A DNA stretch of 20,508 bases from Candidatus Parcubacteria bacterium (GCA_027024305.1 JALVSO010000005.1:1-20508), one strand, 5' to 3'. Shown: positions 1 through 7,590, counted from the stretch's first letter. The notes: generated by a model not told the origin, from the letters alone. Translations and numbers: made by a program.

Positions 1-25
1 CAAGTGGCAAGTCGGTCAACTACAT

Positions 26-170
26 ATGGATTGCTTCCCAAGCACTTTCTTGTATGATTCTCTTTGGTTAAATATGATTACTTAATCATTTGTTGACGAA
101 TATATAAGAAAGGATTACATTGGAAAGTGCTCGGCCGTCCTTGCGAGAAGCTTGCGACGAAGCAATCCAT
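26..170. repeat. Dispersed intergenic repeat, copy 1, with 12-bp terminal inverted repeats
   Basis: The ends ATGGATTGCTTC (26-37) and GAAGCAATCCAT (159-170) are exact inverted repeats. Positions 28-134 match 8881-8987 at a constant offset of 8853 with about nine mismatches in 107 bp and no gaps. Inside are a shorter inverted repeat (AGCACTTTC near 41, GAAAGTGCT near 123) and the palindrome ATGATTA-CT-TAATCAT. No coding potential is conserved between the copies. It is probably a non-autonomous mobile or REP-like element; its function is unknown. Confidence 0.75.
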
Positions 171-215
171 GACGGGAATTAAATTTTTGAAAAGAGAGCA
201 GAGCTTTTTTGGAAA

Positions 216-224
216 TGGTATAAT
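216..224 (+). promoter_or_regulatory. Extended -10 promoter for murA
   Basis: TGGTATAAT is a perfect extended -10 box, placing the transcript start near 231 and giving a leader of about 190 nt before the preferred murA start at 420. There is no clear -35. The leader contains AACC-TTTTTT-GGTT near 250, and an AAGGAG at 339-344 preceding a GTG at 351. This is the only long leader on a gene of this window and could be regulatory. Confidence 0.5.
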
Positions 225-419
225 TTTCAAATTTCCCCTAAAAAGCCCTAACCTTTTTTGGTTATTTTTGCAAGTCTTTTCTTGCGGAAAAGTTTTTGAC
301 TTTGTTTTTTTTAGTTTTAGAATGAAGAAGTATTTTTAAAGGAGCTGGTAGTGGCCCCTCGCCGAGCGGCCGTTATCTTCCGAAAAATGCATTTAAATTT
401 AAAAAGCCTAAGAAAAGAT

Positions 420-1721
420 ATGAAAAAATTTATTATAAACGGCTGTGGCGGTAGGAAAAAACTAAAAGGGGAATATGTGGTTTCCGGGTCCAAGAATTCC
501 GGATTGCCGGCCATTGCCATGACTCTTTTGTTTAAGGAACCGGTCACTCTGAAAAATATTCCGGAAATAGAAGATGTTTTTAGAATTTCCGAGATTGTTG
601 AAAAAATGGGGGCCGAGATTGACCGTAAAAAAAATACTTTTATCATAAACACCAAAAGTTTGGATAATTCAAAAATTGATCGGGAACTGGGGGAAACCAT
701 ACGTTCATCTATAATTCTAACCGGTCCGGTTTTGGCCAGAACCGGTAAGGTGGAATTTTATTTTCCCGGCGGTTGTTCCATCGGGAAAAGACCCATTGAT
801 TTGTTTTTAACTTCTTTTGAAAAAATGGGAGCCAAAGTCGGAGGTCGGGGAGATAAAATTATTATCAGAAGTAAGGATAAAAATCTTCGGGGGGCCGAGC
901 TGATTTTGCCGGTTCAGTCGGTTACGGCTACGGAAACTTTGATGATGGCGGCGGTTCTGGCCAAGGGCAAAACGGTCATCAAGAATGCGGCCATGGAGCC
1001 GGAAATAGAGTATTTGGCCAATTATCTAAAAATGGTGGGTGCGGAAATTGAAGGGGCCGGCTCACCAACCATTACCATCAAGGGGCGAAACGGAAAGCTT
1101 TTGGAAAAAAATATTCCACCTTATGTTAATATGGCCGATCGCATTGAGGCCGGTTCCATCGCTATTTTGGCCGCCCTCAACGCCAGTGATTTGCTTATCC
1201 GTCATTTCGTGAAAGACCATTTGGAAATTTTTCTGGATATTTTTGACCGCATCGGAGTTAAATATACCTTCCCACGGAAAAATGTTTTAAGAATTAAAAG
1301 TCAGAATGTCAAAAAGTTTAAGGCAGTTAATATCAAGACCCACGAGCATCCCGGTTTTCCAACGGATTTGCAGTCTCAGATGGGAGTTCTTCTGACCCAG
1401 GCCGATGGAGAGAGTAGAATTTTTGAAACCATCTTTGAATCCAGACTTTCCTACCTGAATGGCTTGGCTCAAATGGGGGCCAGAATAGAAATGTGAAATA
1501 TTCACCAGGCAGCCATCTTCGGACCTCGGCAGTTGACGGGAACCAGGCTCCTGGCTCCCGATTTGAGAGCGGGTTTTGCTTACATTATTGCCGGAGTGAC
1601 GGCCAGGGGTCAGACAATTATAGATAATTCCTATGTTATCAGAAGGGGCTATGAAAATATTCTGCAAAAACTGCAAGAAATAGGAGTGGATATTGAAGAA
1701 AAGTATGAAGCTTTTTTTTAA
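420..1721 (+). CDS. murA: UDP-N-acetylglucosamine 1-carboxyvinyltransferase (contains one UGA codon)
   Basis: MurA transfers enolpyruvate from PEP to UDP-GlcNAc, the first committed cytoplasmic step of peptidoglycan synthesis. The 433-aa product has the family length and landmarks: SGSKN with Lys25, PGGCSIGKRP with the fosfomycin-target Cys119, and FPTDLQSQ with the catalytic-type Asp316. TGA at 1494-1496 (residue 359) sits in MGARIEM-(TGA)-NIHQAAIFGP. The frame continues uninterrupted through APDLRAG, a core MurA motif, to TAA, so this is one gene and not a truncated one. I chose ATG 420 because MKKFIINGCGG aligns with the normal MurA N-terminus. A GTG at 351 with a good Shine-Dalgarno (AAGGAG) would add 23 arginine-rich residues and cannot be excluded. 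It is probably transcribed from the promoter at 216. Confidence 0.93.
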
Positions 1722-1730
1722 ACAGCTTTA

Positions 1731-1739
1731 TGTTAAAAT
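1731..1739 (+). promoter_or_regulatory. Extended -10 promoter
   Basis: TGTTAAAAT lies just after the murA stop. It leaves 22 nt to the ATG at 1762, so the predicted leader is about 15 nt and has no Shine-Dalgarno sequence. Confidence 0.5.
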
Positions 1740-1761
1740 TTAGGAAATAAATAAAAATAAA

Positions 1762-3444
1762 ATGAATAGAGAAAATAATGAAAACAGCCGCAATCAAGAA
1801 GACGGTTTTAATAACAGAGTAAGTATTAGGGATATAGAAATTTCAGAAAGAAGGAAAGAATTTGATAATCGTTACAATAATATGGATAACAGGGGAGTTT
1901 CCTATAAGAAAAAAAACAGAAAGCTTTGGCCGAAGGTCTTGATTTCTCTGGTTGTTCTTTTGCTTTTGTTTGTTTTTGCGACTTATTTCTTCCACTCGGC
2001 TACCGTGGAAGTTACGCCCAAGAAGGAAAAGCTGGTCTTTTCAGATGATATTTATAGGGCCACGGTCAGTGACTCTTCCTTGGTGGGAAGTCAGAGCGGG
2101 ACTGCCGAAGAGAAAAAGATTTCCGTTGGTAAAATTAAGATTTTAAACAAAACCGGAAAAGTTCAGAAGTTAAGAAAAGAAACCAGATTTAAAATTGATG
2201 GCACTGATATTGTTTATAAAACTTTCAAGGCCGTTGCCGTTCCGGCCAAGGGCTCGGTGGTGGCCGAAGCCTTTTCGGTGGGAGCCGGTGAAAAGTTTAA
2301 TCAAAAAGCCGGAACCAAATTGGTTGTTCCCGGCTTTGCCGAGGCCAAAATGGATGAGGAGTATCAAAAAATCACCGGAGTTATAGAAGAAGATTTTAAA
2401 ACCTCGGATATTGATTTGGATGCTAACAGACCGGCCGTTGAGAAGGGCTCCGAGGGAGCACTTTCTTCCAAGGACGAACTGGAAAAAGCTTTAGGATCGG
2501 TGAAGTATAAAGTTTTGGAAATTGCCGATCAAAAGTCAAAGGAAGTGGCTTCCATTGGAGTGGAAAAGGTGGAGGAGAAGGCCAAGGGAAAGATTAGGAT
2601 TTTTAATAAAACCTCCAAGACTCAAAAACTGAGAAAGGAAACCAGGTTTCAAAATGGTGATTTAATATTTAAAACTTTTAAATCGGTAACCATTCCGGCC
2701 GGGGGGTCGGTGGTGGCCGAAGCCTTTGCTGATGAGGCCGGTGAAAAGGGAAATATTGCCAAGGGGACAAAGTTTACCATCCCGGGATTTACCGAGGCCA
2801 AAATGGATGAGGAGTATCAAAAAATCACCGGAGAGGCTGAAAGTGATTTTAGCGGCGGTAAGAAGGGAGAAGTTTTGGTGCCCAATAAGGATGAACTGGC
2901 CAAGGCCAAAGAGGAATTGAAAAAAGATATCAATGCTTCCTTGGAGCTTAAGTTGGCCAAAGATAAAAATAGAGAAGATTATATCTTTTTGGAAGATGGG
3001 AAGAATATGAGTTACAGTTATGACATTAAATCGGGAAGTGATAAAGTTACGGTGGTTTTAAAGGCCATTGAGAAATTACCGATTATAGCCAAGAAAGATT
3101 TCATCAGAACTATTTTGAAATCCGAGGAAATCGAGGAGAAAGATTTAGATTCCTTGGTTATTAAAGACTTTTCCCAGATGGAGTTCAAGATTTTGAATGC
3201 CGATAATTTTAGTGTTGATTCCGGCGAAGACTTCCTGTTCTCGGTTAAAGGAGAGGGAGAAGTGGAATGAGTGTTAGATCAAGATGTTTTTTTGGAGAGT
3301 ATCCGGGGGAACAGTCTGGATGAACTATCCAAAAAATTAACAAATTCCTATAAGAATTTTGAATTTGAGATTAAGACTTCGCCATTCTGAACAAGTAGTA
3401 TTCCGGATAACAAGGAAGATATTGAGATAATCATTAAGGATTAG
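1762..3444 (+). CDS. Membrane-anchored protein with duplicated extracytoplasmic domain (Parcubacteria-type conserved hypothetical; two UGA codons)
   Basis: The 560-aa protein has a polar, Asn/Arg-rich cytoplasmic N-terminus (1-53), one transmembrane helix (about 56-78, VLISLVVLLLLFVFATYFF), and a long outside region beginning ATVEVTPKKE. Two copies of a roughly 150-residue unit follow, each with KLRKETRF, KTFK, VVAEAF, AGEK and AKMDEEYQKITG. TGA codons at 3268-3270 (residue 503) and 3388-3390 (residue 543) are read through to TAG. The second gives SPF-(Trp)-TSSIPDN, matching the PFW...P pattern I remember at the C-terminus of related CPR proteins. Similar proteins are sometimes annotated as baseplate-J-like; the real role is unknown, perhaps cell-surface structure. 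It is followed directly by a strong terminator. Confidence 0.8.
2341..2833 (+). repeat. Internal direct repeats inside the anchored-protein gene
   Basis: A 40-bp stretch at 2341-2380 recurs identically at 2794-2833, 453 bp (151 codons) downstream in the same frame. Around it other blocks are also shared, for example GGTGGTGGCCGAAGCCTTT in both halves. The identity reaches synonymous positions, so this is a recent duplication or ongoing gene conversion between the two domains rather than an old one. Confidence 0.85.
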
Positions 3445-3457
3445 GGGTGTGGGAAGG

Positions 3458-3480
3458 AAAAAAGGGCATCGCCCTTTTTT
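3458..3480 (+). terminator. Rho-independent terminator
   Basis: A 10-bp stem AAAAAAGGGC / GCCCTTTTTT with loop ATC runs directly into a T tract. It ends the transcript of the anchored-protein gene and separates it from atpD. Confidence 0.85.
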
Positions 3481-3520
3481 GTTTCTTTAGAGTCTTTTTC
3501 TTTAAAAAAGTATACAAATA

Positions 3521-3529
3521 TGCTAAAAT
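3521..3529 (+). promoter_or_regulatory. Extended -10 promoter for atpD
   Basis: TGCTAAAAT, 21 nt before the ATG. The expected leader is about 15 nt and contains no Shine-Dalgarno sequence. Confidence 0.55.
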
Positions 3530-3550
3530 TCTCCCATTAAAAAAATTAAA

Positions 3551-4927
3551 ATGTCAGAAAATAAACAAGGAGAAAATAAGGGAGTTTTGGAGCAAATTAT
3601 CGGTCCGGTGGTAGATATCTATTTTGAAAATGAATTGCCGGCTTTGAAGAATTCTTTGCATACCAAAAACAAGGACGGTAAGAAAATCGTTATGGAGGTA
3701 GCTTCCCATCTGGGAGCCAATCGGGTCAGGGCCATTGCCATGAATGATACTTCGGGTCTTTCCAAAGGTCTGGAAGTTTTTGACAGTGGAAAGCCGATTT
3801 CTGTACCCGTGGGAGAAAAATCCCTGGGAAGGCTGTTTAATGTTTTAGGTGAAACCATGGACGGGGGAGAAGACATTTCCGATGCTAAAAAATGGTCCAT
3901 TCACCGGGATCCGCCGACTTTCTCCGAGCAAACCACTTCCGCGGAAATTTTTGAAACGGGAATTAAAGCCATTGATTTATTGGTACCTTTCTTGAAAGGA
4001 GGTAAAGTTGGTCTTTTTGGAGGAGCCGGAGTGGGAAAGACGGTGATTATTCAGGAGTTGATTAACAATATTGCCAAAGGTCACGGGGGTTATTCGGTTT
4101 TCGCCGGAGTGGGGGAGAGGGTTAGGGAAGGTAATGACCTTTACTATGAAATGAAGGAGGCCGGAGTTCTGGATAAAACGGCTTTGGTCTTCGGGCAGAT
4201 GAATGAGGTGCCGGGAGCCAGGGCTCGGGTGGCTTTGACCGGTTTAACCATGGCCGAGTATTTCCGGGATACGGAGGGCAAGGATTTACTTTTCTTTATG
4301 GATAATGTTTTCAGGTTCGTTCAGGCCGGTTCGGAGATTTCAGCTCTGCTGGGGCGAGTGCCGTCGGCCGTGGGTTATCAGCCAACCCTGGCCGAGGAAA
4401 TGGCTCGTTTGCAGGAGAGAATTACTTCCACCAAAAAGGGTTCCATTACTTCCGTTCAGGCGGTTTATGTGCCGGCCGATGACTTCACCGATCCTTCGGC
4501 GGCCACCACTTTCGCTCACTTGGATTCCACGGTGGTTCTTTCCAGGGATTTGGCCGCTTTGGGTATCTATCCGGCCATTGATCCTTTGGAATCAACTTCC
4601 ACGGCCCTGGCTGAGGATGTGGTTGGTAAGGAACACTACCGGGTAGCCTCCGAGGTTAAGAGAATTTTACAGAAGTATAAAGATTTGCAGGATATTATCG
4701 CCATTTTGGGAATTGATGAGCTTTCCGACGAGGACAAGGATGTGGTTTACCGGGCCCGAAAGATTCAAAAATTCCTTTCTCAACCTTTCCATGTGGCCGA
4801 GCAGTTTACCGGAACTCCCGGAGCCTATGTTAAGCTGGAAGACACCATTCGTTCCTTTGGGGAGATTGTGGATGGAAAACATGATGACAAGGACGAGAAC
4901 GATTTCTATATGAAGGGAGCACTTTAA
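3551..4927 (+). CDS. atpD: F1F0 ATP synthase subunit beta
   Basis: This is the catalytic beta subunit of F1, 458 aa, the usual length. Visible landmarks are GGAGVGKT (Walker A, about residue 157), GVGERVREGNDLYYEM (normally GERTREGND; here Thr is Val), FMDNVFRFVQAGSEISALLGR with PSAVGYQPTLAEEM (Walker B and the family signature), and the C-terminal RKIQKFLSQPF with FTGTPGAYV. It has one tryptophan codon (TGG) and no TGA. The gene stands alone: a terminator and its own promoter lie upstream, another terminator follows, and no other ATP synthase subunit is within this window. In most bacteria atpD sits between atpG and atpC. Either the operon has been broken up or the other subunits lie elsewhere. 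Confidence 0.95.
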   Translation: MSENKQGENKGVLEQIIGPVVDIYFENELPALKNSLHTKNKDGKKIVMEVASHLGANRVRAIAMNDTSGLSKGLEVFDSGKPISVPVGEKSLGRLFNVLGETMDGGEDISDAKKWSIHRDPPTFSEQTTSAEIFETGIKAIDLLVPFLKGGKVGLFGGAGVGKTVIIQELINNIAKGHGGYSVFAGVGERVREGNDLYYEMKEAGVLDKTALVFGQMNEVPGARARVALTGLTMAEYFRDTEGKDLLFFMDNVFRFVQAGSEISALLGRVPSAVGYQPTLAEEMARLQERITSTKKGSITSVQAVYVPADDFTDPSAATTFAHLDSTVVLSRDLAALGIYPAIDPLESTSTALAEDVVGKEHYRVASEVKRILQKYKDLQDIIAILGIDELSDEDKDVVYRARKIQKFLSQPFHVAEQFTGTPGAYVKLEDTIRSFGEIVDGKHDDKDENDFYMKGAL

Positions 4928-4936
4928 AATTACCAT

Positions 4937-4959
4937 AAAGGCCCTCCACGGGCTTTTTT
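4937..4959 (+). terminator. Rho-independent terminator after atpD
   Basis: AAAGGCCC - TCCAC - GGGCTTTTTT: a short GC stem extended by A/T pairs and followed by a T run, 10 nt after the atpD stop. Confidence 0.7.
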
Positions 4960-4981
4960 GCTTGCTTTTCTGTGTCTATAT

Positions 4982-4990
4982 TGTTTTAAT
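4982..4990 (+). promoter_or_regulatory. Putative extended -10 promoter
   Basis: TGTTTTAAT about 44 nt before the ATG at 5034, giving a leader of about 35 nt that carries the Shine-Dalgarno sequence GGAGG (5020-5024). Confidence 0.4.
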
Positions 4991-5033
4991 TTAGGCGGTA
5001 ATTTTTAATTCAATTCTTTGGAGGGTCTCTAAA

Positions 5034-5273
5034 ATGAGTAAAAAAGTCAATATTATCCAAAATTTTTTTGGCTTCTTCTTTTTGGTGTCAGTAGTCTTTG
5101 TGCTTATACTGGGTGTAGTCCTTGTTTTTCTTTCATGGATGAAACCGGAATTAGCCTTGGACTATGCTAAGGACTGGAGTTTGCCAATGCTTTTAACCTT
5201 TTTCATTTCTTGGGGTGGTCTGGAATTAACAGATTATGCCGAGATGAGGAGAAGGGCGAAAGAGGGGCAGTAA
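5034..5273 (+). CDS. Small two-helix membrane protein (79 aa)
   Basis: I do not recognise a named family. The start is fixed by GGAGG at 5020-5024, 9 nt before the ATG. The protein has a first hydrophobic helix (about 9-35), then SWMKPELALDYAKDWSLP, a second helix (about 48-60) and a charged C-terminus. The pattern W-x-x-P-x-L-x-x-x-Y-A-x-x-W recurs in the 71-aa protein at 5602 (YWLDPRLSEGYAQKWVNP), so the two are probably paralogues. All three tryptophans are TGG. It has its own leader and a GC-rich terminator, unlike the leaderless housekeeping genes around it. Its role is unknown. Confidence 0.75.
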   Translation: MSKKVNIIQNFFGFFFLVSVVFVLILGVVLVFLSWMKPELALDYAKDWSLPMLLTFFISWGGLELTDYAEMRRRAKEGQ

Positions 5274-5285
5274 AATCAACAAAGG

Positions 5286-5310
5286 CCCGCGCATTTATGC
5301 GCGGGTCGTT
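5286..5310 (+). terminator. GC-rich hairpin terminator
   Basis: CCCGCGCAT / ATGCGCGGG, a 9-bp perfect stem with a 2-nt loop, followed by TCGTTTCT. It starts 12 nt after the stop of the 79-aa gene. The T run is weak, but the stem is strong. Confidence 0.65.
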
Positions 5311-5570
5311 TCTATTGGTTGCTCCATATCTTTTTGATAAAGATCTAGTATCACTTTCAAAAAATCTCTGCGCTCTTTTCAAAAAGTTGGTTCAAGTTAC
5401 AAGCCGGGTAACCACACAATTTTCCACGAAACCACACGCCTAGCAATAGCCGACAGGTCGGACTTTTTGGAAAAAAGGATGCTGTTATAAGCTAGAGTTT
5501 TTTTAAAATGGTACAATTAAGATTTTATCTTGTTTTTTAATAAATATATGATTTAATACCGAAACTCTAG
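5311..5570. other. Intergenic stretch without recognised gene
   Basis: No ORF here has a plausible start with homology. It contains a short hairpin CCGAC-AG-GTCGG followed by ACTTTTT (about 5450-5467) and an inverted repeat CTAGAGTTT (about 5493) / AAACTCTAG (5562-5570) just upstream of the next promoter. The C/A-rich section 5400-5445 could be part of a small RNA, but I cannot identify one. Confidence 0.3.
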
Positions 5571-5576
5571 TATAAG
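5571..5576 (+). promoter_or_regulatory. Putative -10 box for the 71-aa gene
   Basis: TATAAG lies 25 nt before the ATG at 5602, immediately after the CTAGAGTTT/AAACTCTAG inverted repeat. The resulting leader of about 19 nt includes AGGAGAG (5591-5597). Confidence 0.35.
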
Positions 5577-5601
5577 ATTGAGCATAAATCAGGAGAGATA
5601 A

Positions 5602-5817
5602 ATGAAGAGAGCACTGAAAGTTGTTCTAGTAACTGTTACCGCTATTGCTTGGTTGCTGGGGGCATTGACAGCCATTCTATATTGGCTCGACCCTCGCTTG
5701 AGTGAGGGCTATGCTCAGAAATGGGTTAATCCGGTGGCTATCGGACTGGCTCTTACTCTTTTTTTGGATCTGTTGGTTGATGTTATAGACAACAGAGCTA
5801 AGCAAAAGAGGCTATAA
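5602..5817 (+). CDS. Small two-helix membrane protein (71 aa)
   Basis: This looks like a paralogue of the 79-aa protein at 5034. It has a hydrophobic helix (about 5-28), the conserved linker YWLDPRLSEGYAQKWVNP, a second helix (about 46-62) and a basic tail (RAKQKRL). AGGAGAG, 4 nt before the ATG, sets the start. All three tryptophans are TGG. A terminator follows 7 nt after the stop, so the gene is a single-gene transcript. No function can be assigned. Small hydrophobic proteins of this kind may be membrane-complex accessories or toxin-like peptides, but nothing here decides between these. Confidence 0.7.
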   Translation: MKRALKVVLVTVTAIAWLLGALTAILYWLDPRLSEGYAQKWVNPVAIGLALTLFLDLLVDVIDNRAKQKRL

Positions 5818-5824
5818 AGAATTA

Positions 5825-5858
5825 AAAATGCGGTTGTCATTTCTGGCGACCGCTTTTT
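5825..5858 (+). terminator. Rho-independent terminator
   Basis: AAAATGCGGTTGTC paired with GGCGACCGCTTTTT through GCGGTTGTC/GGCGACCGC (with a G-U pair), followed by a short T run. Confidence 0.65.
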
Positions 5859-5864
5859 AACAAC

Positions 5865-5893
5865 TTGAAAAAAGTATAAAAATTTAGTATTAT
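5865..5893 (+). promoter_or_regulatory. Promoter of the tRNA-Arg leader transcript
   Basis: TTGAAA (5865-5870), a 17-nt spacer and TATTAT (5888-5893) form the only standard two-box promoter I see in the window. Transcription from about 5900 would give a leader of about 295 nt before the tRNA, with several hairpins. Confidence 0.5.
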
Positions 5894-5899
5894 ACGAAA

Positions 5900-6194
5900 A
5901 TCTTGATTCTTGGCAAAAAGAGAGTCAAGGTGAAAATTAAGTTGGAGATAGAGGAATATACTTCTTTCGGTTCAAGTTTGATTTTAGTTCGACCCCGAAC
6001 TAAAGTTAGCAATGGTGTAAGGTATTGATAATTGTATATACCCTCCCGTAGTTCAAATTTTAGTTCGACTTCTGACTAAAGAAAAAATATAACTTTAAAA
6101 ATAAAGTAAAAATATATCCTCCCGTAGTTCAAATTTTAGTTCGACTTCTGACTAAAAATTAGCGGTTATGGAAAGTAAAAGTAAATAAGGATAA
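5900..6194 (+). repeat. Structured tandem array of degenerate tRNA-Arg 5' halves upstream of the tRNA
   Basis: Two near-identical units begin CCTCCCGTAGTTCAA at 6042 and 6118, the same 15 bases that begin the real tRNA at 6195, so the period is 76-77 nt. Each unit continues TTTTAGT-(10 nt)-ACTAAA, a hairpin, and keeps a GACTTCT like the tRNA anticodon loop, but lacks the T arm and the 3' acceptor strand. A third, more diverged unit at about 5970-6015 has the stronger hairpin TTTAGTTC/GAACTAAA. A further hairpin (CTTGATTCT/AGAGTCAAG) lies near 5902-5931. These are tRNA pseudogene-like remnants or a purpose-made leader. Confidence 0.7.
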
Positions 6195-6266
6195 CCTCCC
6201 GTAGTTCAATGGATAGAACAAGAGACTTCTAATCTCTAGATCTAAGTTCGATTCTTAGCGGGAGGA
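6195..6266 (+). tRNA. tRNA-Arg (anticodon TCT)
   Basis: The cloverleaf can be drawn by eye. The acceptor stem is CCTCCCG/CGGGAGG, the D stem GTTC/GAAC, the anticodon stem AGAGA/TCTCT with loop CTTCTAA (anticodon TCT), and the T stem CTAAG/CTTAG with loop TTCGATT. The discriminator is A6266. CCA is not encoded (next bases CAA), so it must be added by a nucleotidyltransferase. It reads AGA and AGG. It does not read UGA, so it is not the tRNA behind the recoding in this window. Confidence 0.93.
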
Positions 6267-6275
6267 CAAAAAAAG

Positions 6276-6306
6276 AAAAATGCCAAACCGAGGCATTTTC
6301 TTTTTT
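6276..6306 (+). terminator. tRNA terminator, copy 1
   Basis: AAAAATGCC - AAACCGA - GGCATTTT followed by CTTTTTT, 10 nt after the tRNA. It is the first copy of the hairpin in the tandem 123-bp unit. Confidence 0.85.
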
Positions 6307-6398
6307 ATCCTCCCACTAAGAATCTCCGGTGCCCATACCGGGCTCTAATAGGCATTTTTCGCAAGCTCAAAAATTCATTATCGGGAGGACAAAAAAAG

Positions 6399-6429
6399 AA
6401 AAATGCCAAACCGAGGCATTTTCTTTTTT
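6399..6429 (+). terminator. tRNA terminator, copy 2
   Basis: The same AAAAATGCC/GGCATTTT hairpin and T run as at 6276, in the second copy of the 123-bp tandem unit. Confidence 0.7.
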
Positions 6430-6499
6430 ATCCTCCCACTAAGAATCTCCGGTGTCCATGCCGGGCTCTAATAAACATTTTTCTTTAGAGGGCCTGGTA

Positions 6500-6508
6500 T
6501 GGTAAAAT
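6500..6508 (+). promoter_or_regulatory. Extended -10 promoter, leaderless
   Basis: TGGTAAAAT ends 8 nt before the ATG at 6517, so the transcript should start at or next to the start codon. Confidence 0.55.
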
Positions 6509-6516
6509 AATTTTCG

Positions 6517-7566
6517 ATGAGCAAAAGTCAAAGACTTCTATTTTTATTATCTCTTTTTTTAATTTTTTTATCCGATTTGATTTTTTTGTTGAATGAAGAA
6601 AAAAAAGAGAGGATTGAAAAACTCTTTGAGGCCAGAGAAAAAAGGATAGCTTTTTTGAACCGAGATATGGTTTCCCTGGAGAAGGAGAGAAGCCGTTTGC
6701 TTTTTGAAAGGGATAAAATTTTAAGAGAATTGGAGGAACAAAAAAGAAAGGAAAAGGAGTTGGCCAGAAAGAAAAAACTTTTGGAGCTTTGGTCTGAAAA
6801 AGGACTTCGGCCCTATAGATTCGGCCATAGAATTTTTGATGATGAGAAATATTTGGAAATAAATATAGATCGGAATTTTGCCGATGATTTTGTCTTGGCT
6901 CCGGTGACCTCCGGCGGGAGCTACGCCTCTCTTTTGAAGAAAGTTTTTAATAATCAATGAAATTCCTTTTCCGATGAATTAAAGGAAAAAATCGTGACCC
7001 TGGCTGAAAAAGTAAATCGTTTGGATAGAAAATATTTAAGGGTCGGTATGAATTTGGTTCTGCCGGCTTCTCTAGAAGCCCTGGAATATAGTCCTTTTAA
7101 AAAGAGACTTTCCGAGGAAGAATTGGCGGAAATAGCTGAAAAGAGGAACGAGTTGGTTTCAAAGTATTGAAATGATTTTGGTAGCGCCTACGGCAATAGA
7201 ATTTTTCAAAATCGAGCCTCAAAGGAGTGACATCATATTTTGGTGATAGATTTGGCTAAACAATACTTTGGAATTTATAGAGATGGGGAACTAATTCACT
7301 GGGGGCCGGTTTCCACCGGACGGAAAGATTTTGAAACACCGCCGGGATTCTATATCAGCCTTTGGCAGAAATATGATTGGTATAGCTATACCTATGATGC
7401 TCCCATGTGAAATGCCGTTAATTTCACCACCAACGGACTTTTCACCCATCAGGGAGTCTTGCCCGGTTATCCTCAATCCCACGGTTGTCCAAGAATGTTG
7501 GAGGGAGATTCCAAGTTGGTCTATGATATTTCTTTAAACGAGGTTTTTCCAATTATCGTGAAATAG
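6517..7566 (+). CDS. L,D-transpeptidase (YkuD domain) with N-terminal membrane anchor and coiled coil; four UGA codons
   Basis: L,D-transpeptidases form 3-3 crosslinks in peptidoglycan or attach proteins to it, outside the membrane. The 349-aa product has a hydrophobic anchor (about 7-24), a charged coiled coil (about 26-85), a linker region, and a YkuD domain starting HILVIDLAKQYFGIYRDGEL (about 240). The catalytic motif is SHGCPR with His322 and Cys324, preceded by THQGVLPGYP. TGA codons encode residues 148, 218, 238 and 298. Without readthrough the catalytic domain would be separated from the anchor, and split again between APM and NAVNF. The translation continues in one frame to TAG. Four TGG codons also occur. 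No Shine-Dalgarno is present; the start follows from the -10 spacing. Confidence 0.88.
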
Positions 7567-7590
7567 TTTTTAAAAAAGGTATTTTTATTG

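Larger units (their letters stand above)
6259..6485. repeat. Tandem 123-bp duplication: terminator plus anti-tRNA segment
   Basis: The block starting CGGGAGGACAAAAAAAG at 6259 (the tRNA 3' end) is repeated from 6382 with few differences. Each copy holds a terminator hairpin and then CCTCCCACTAAGAATC (6309-6324 and 6432-6447). That segment is complementary to the tRNA 3' end at 6250-6265 at 15 of 16 positions. It is followed by CCGGT-(N6)-ACCGG-like hairpins. The first copy is also closed by CCTCCC (6309-6314) and GGGAGG (6383-6388). It looks like a duplicated, partly inverted tRNA 3' region. Confidence 0.75.

Noticed and set aside
351..419. GTG 351 as the true murA start
   Set aside because: It has a good Shine-Dalgarno sequence, but the added residues do not resemble a MurA N-terminus, while ATG 420 aligns with it. 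Kept as an alternative only.
6042..6157. CRISPR array or functional tandem tRNA genes
   Set aside because: Only two to three units with a tRNA-derived repeat and no unique spacers; the units lack T arm and 3' acceptor strand.
6309..6388. A second tRNA gene downstream of tRNA-Arg
   Set aside because: CCTCCC/GGGAGG can close an 80-nt loop, but there is no normal T arm (GTTCNANNC) or anticodon arm in either orientation.
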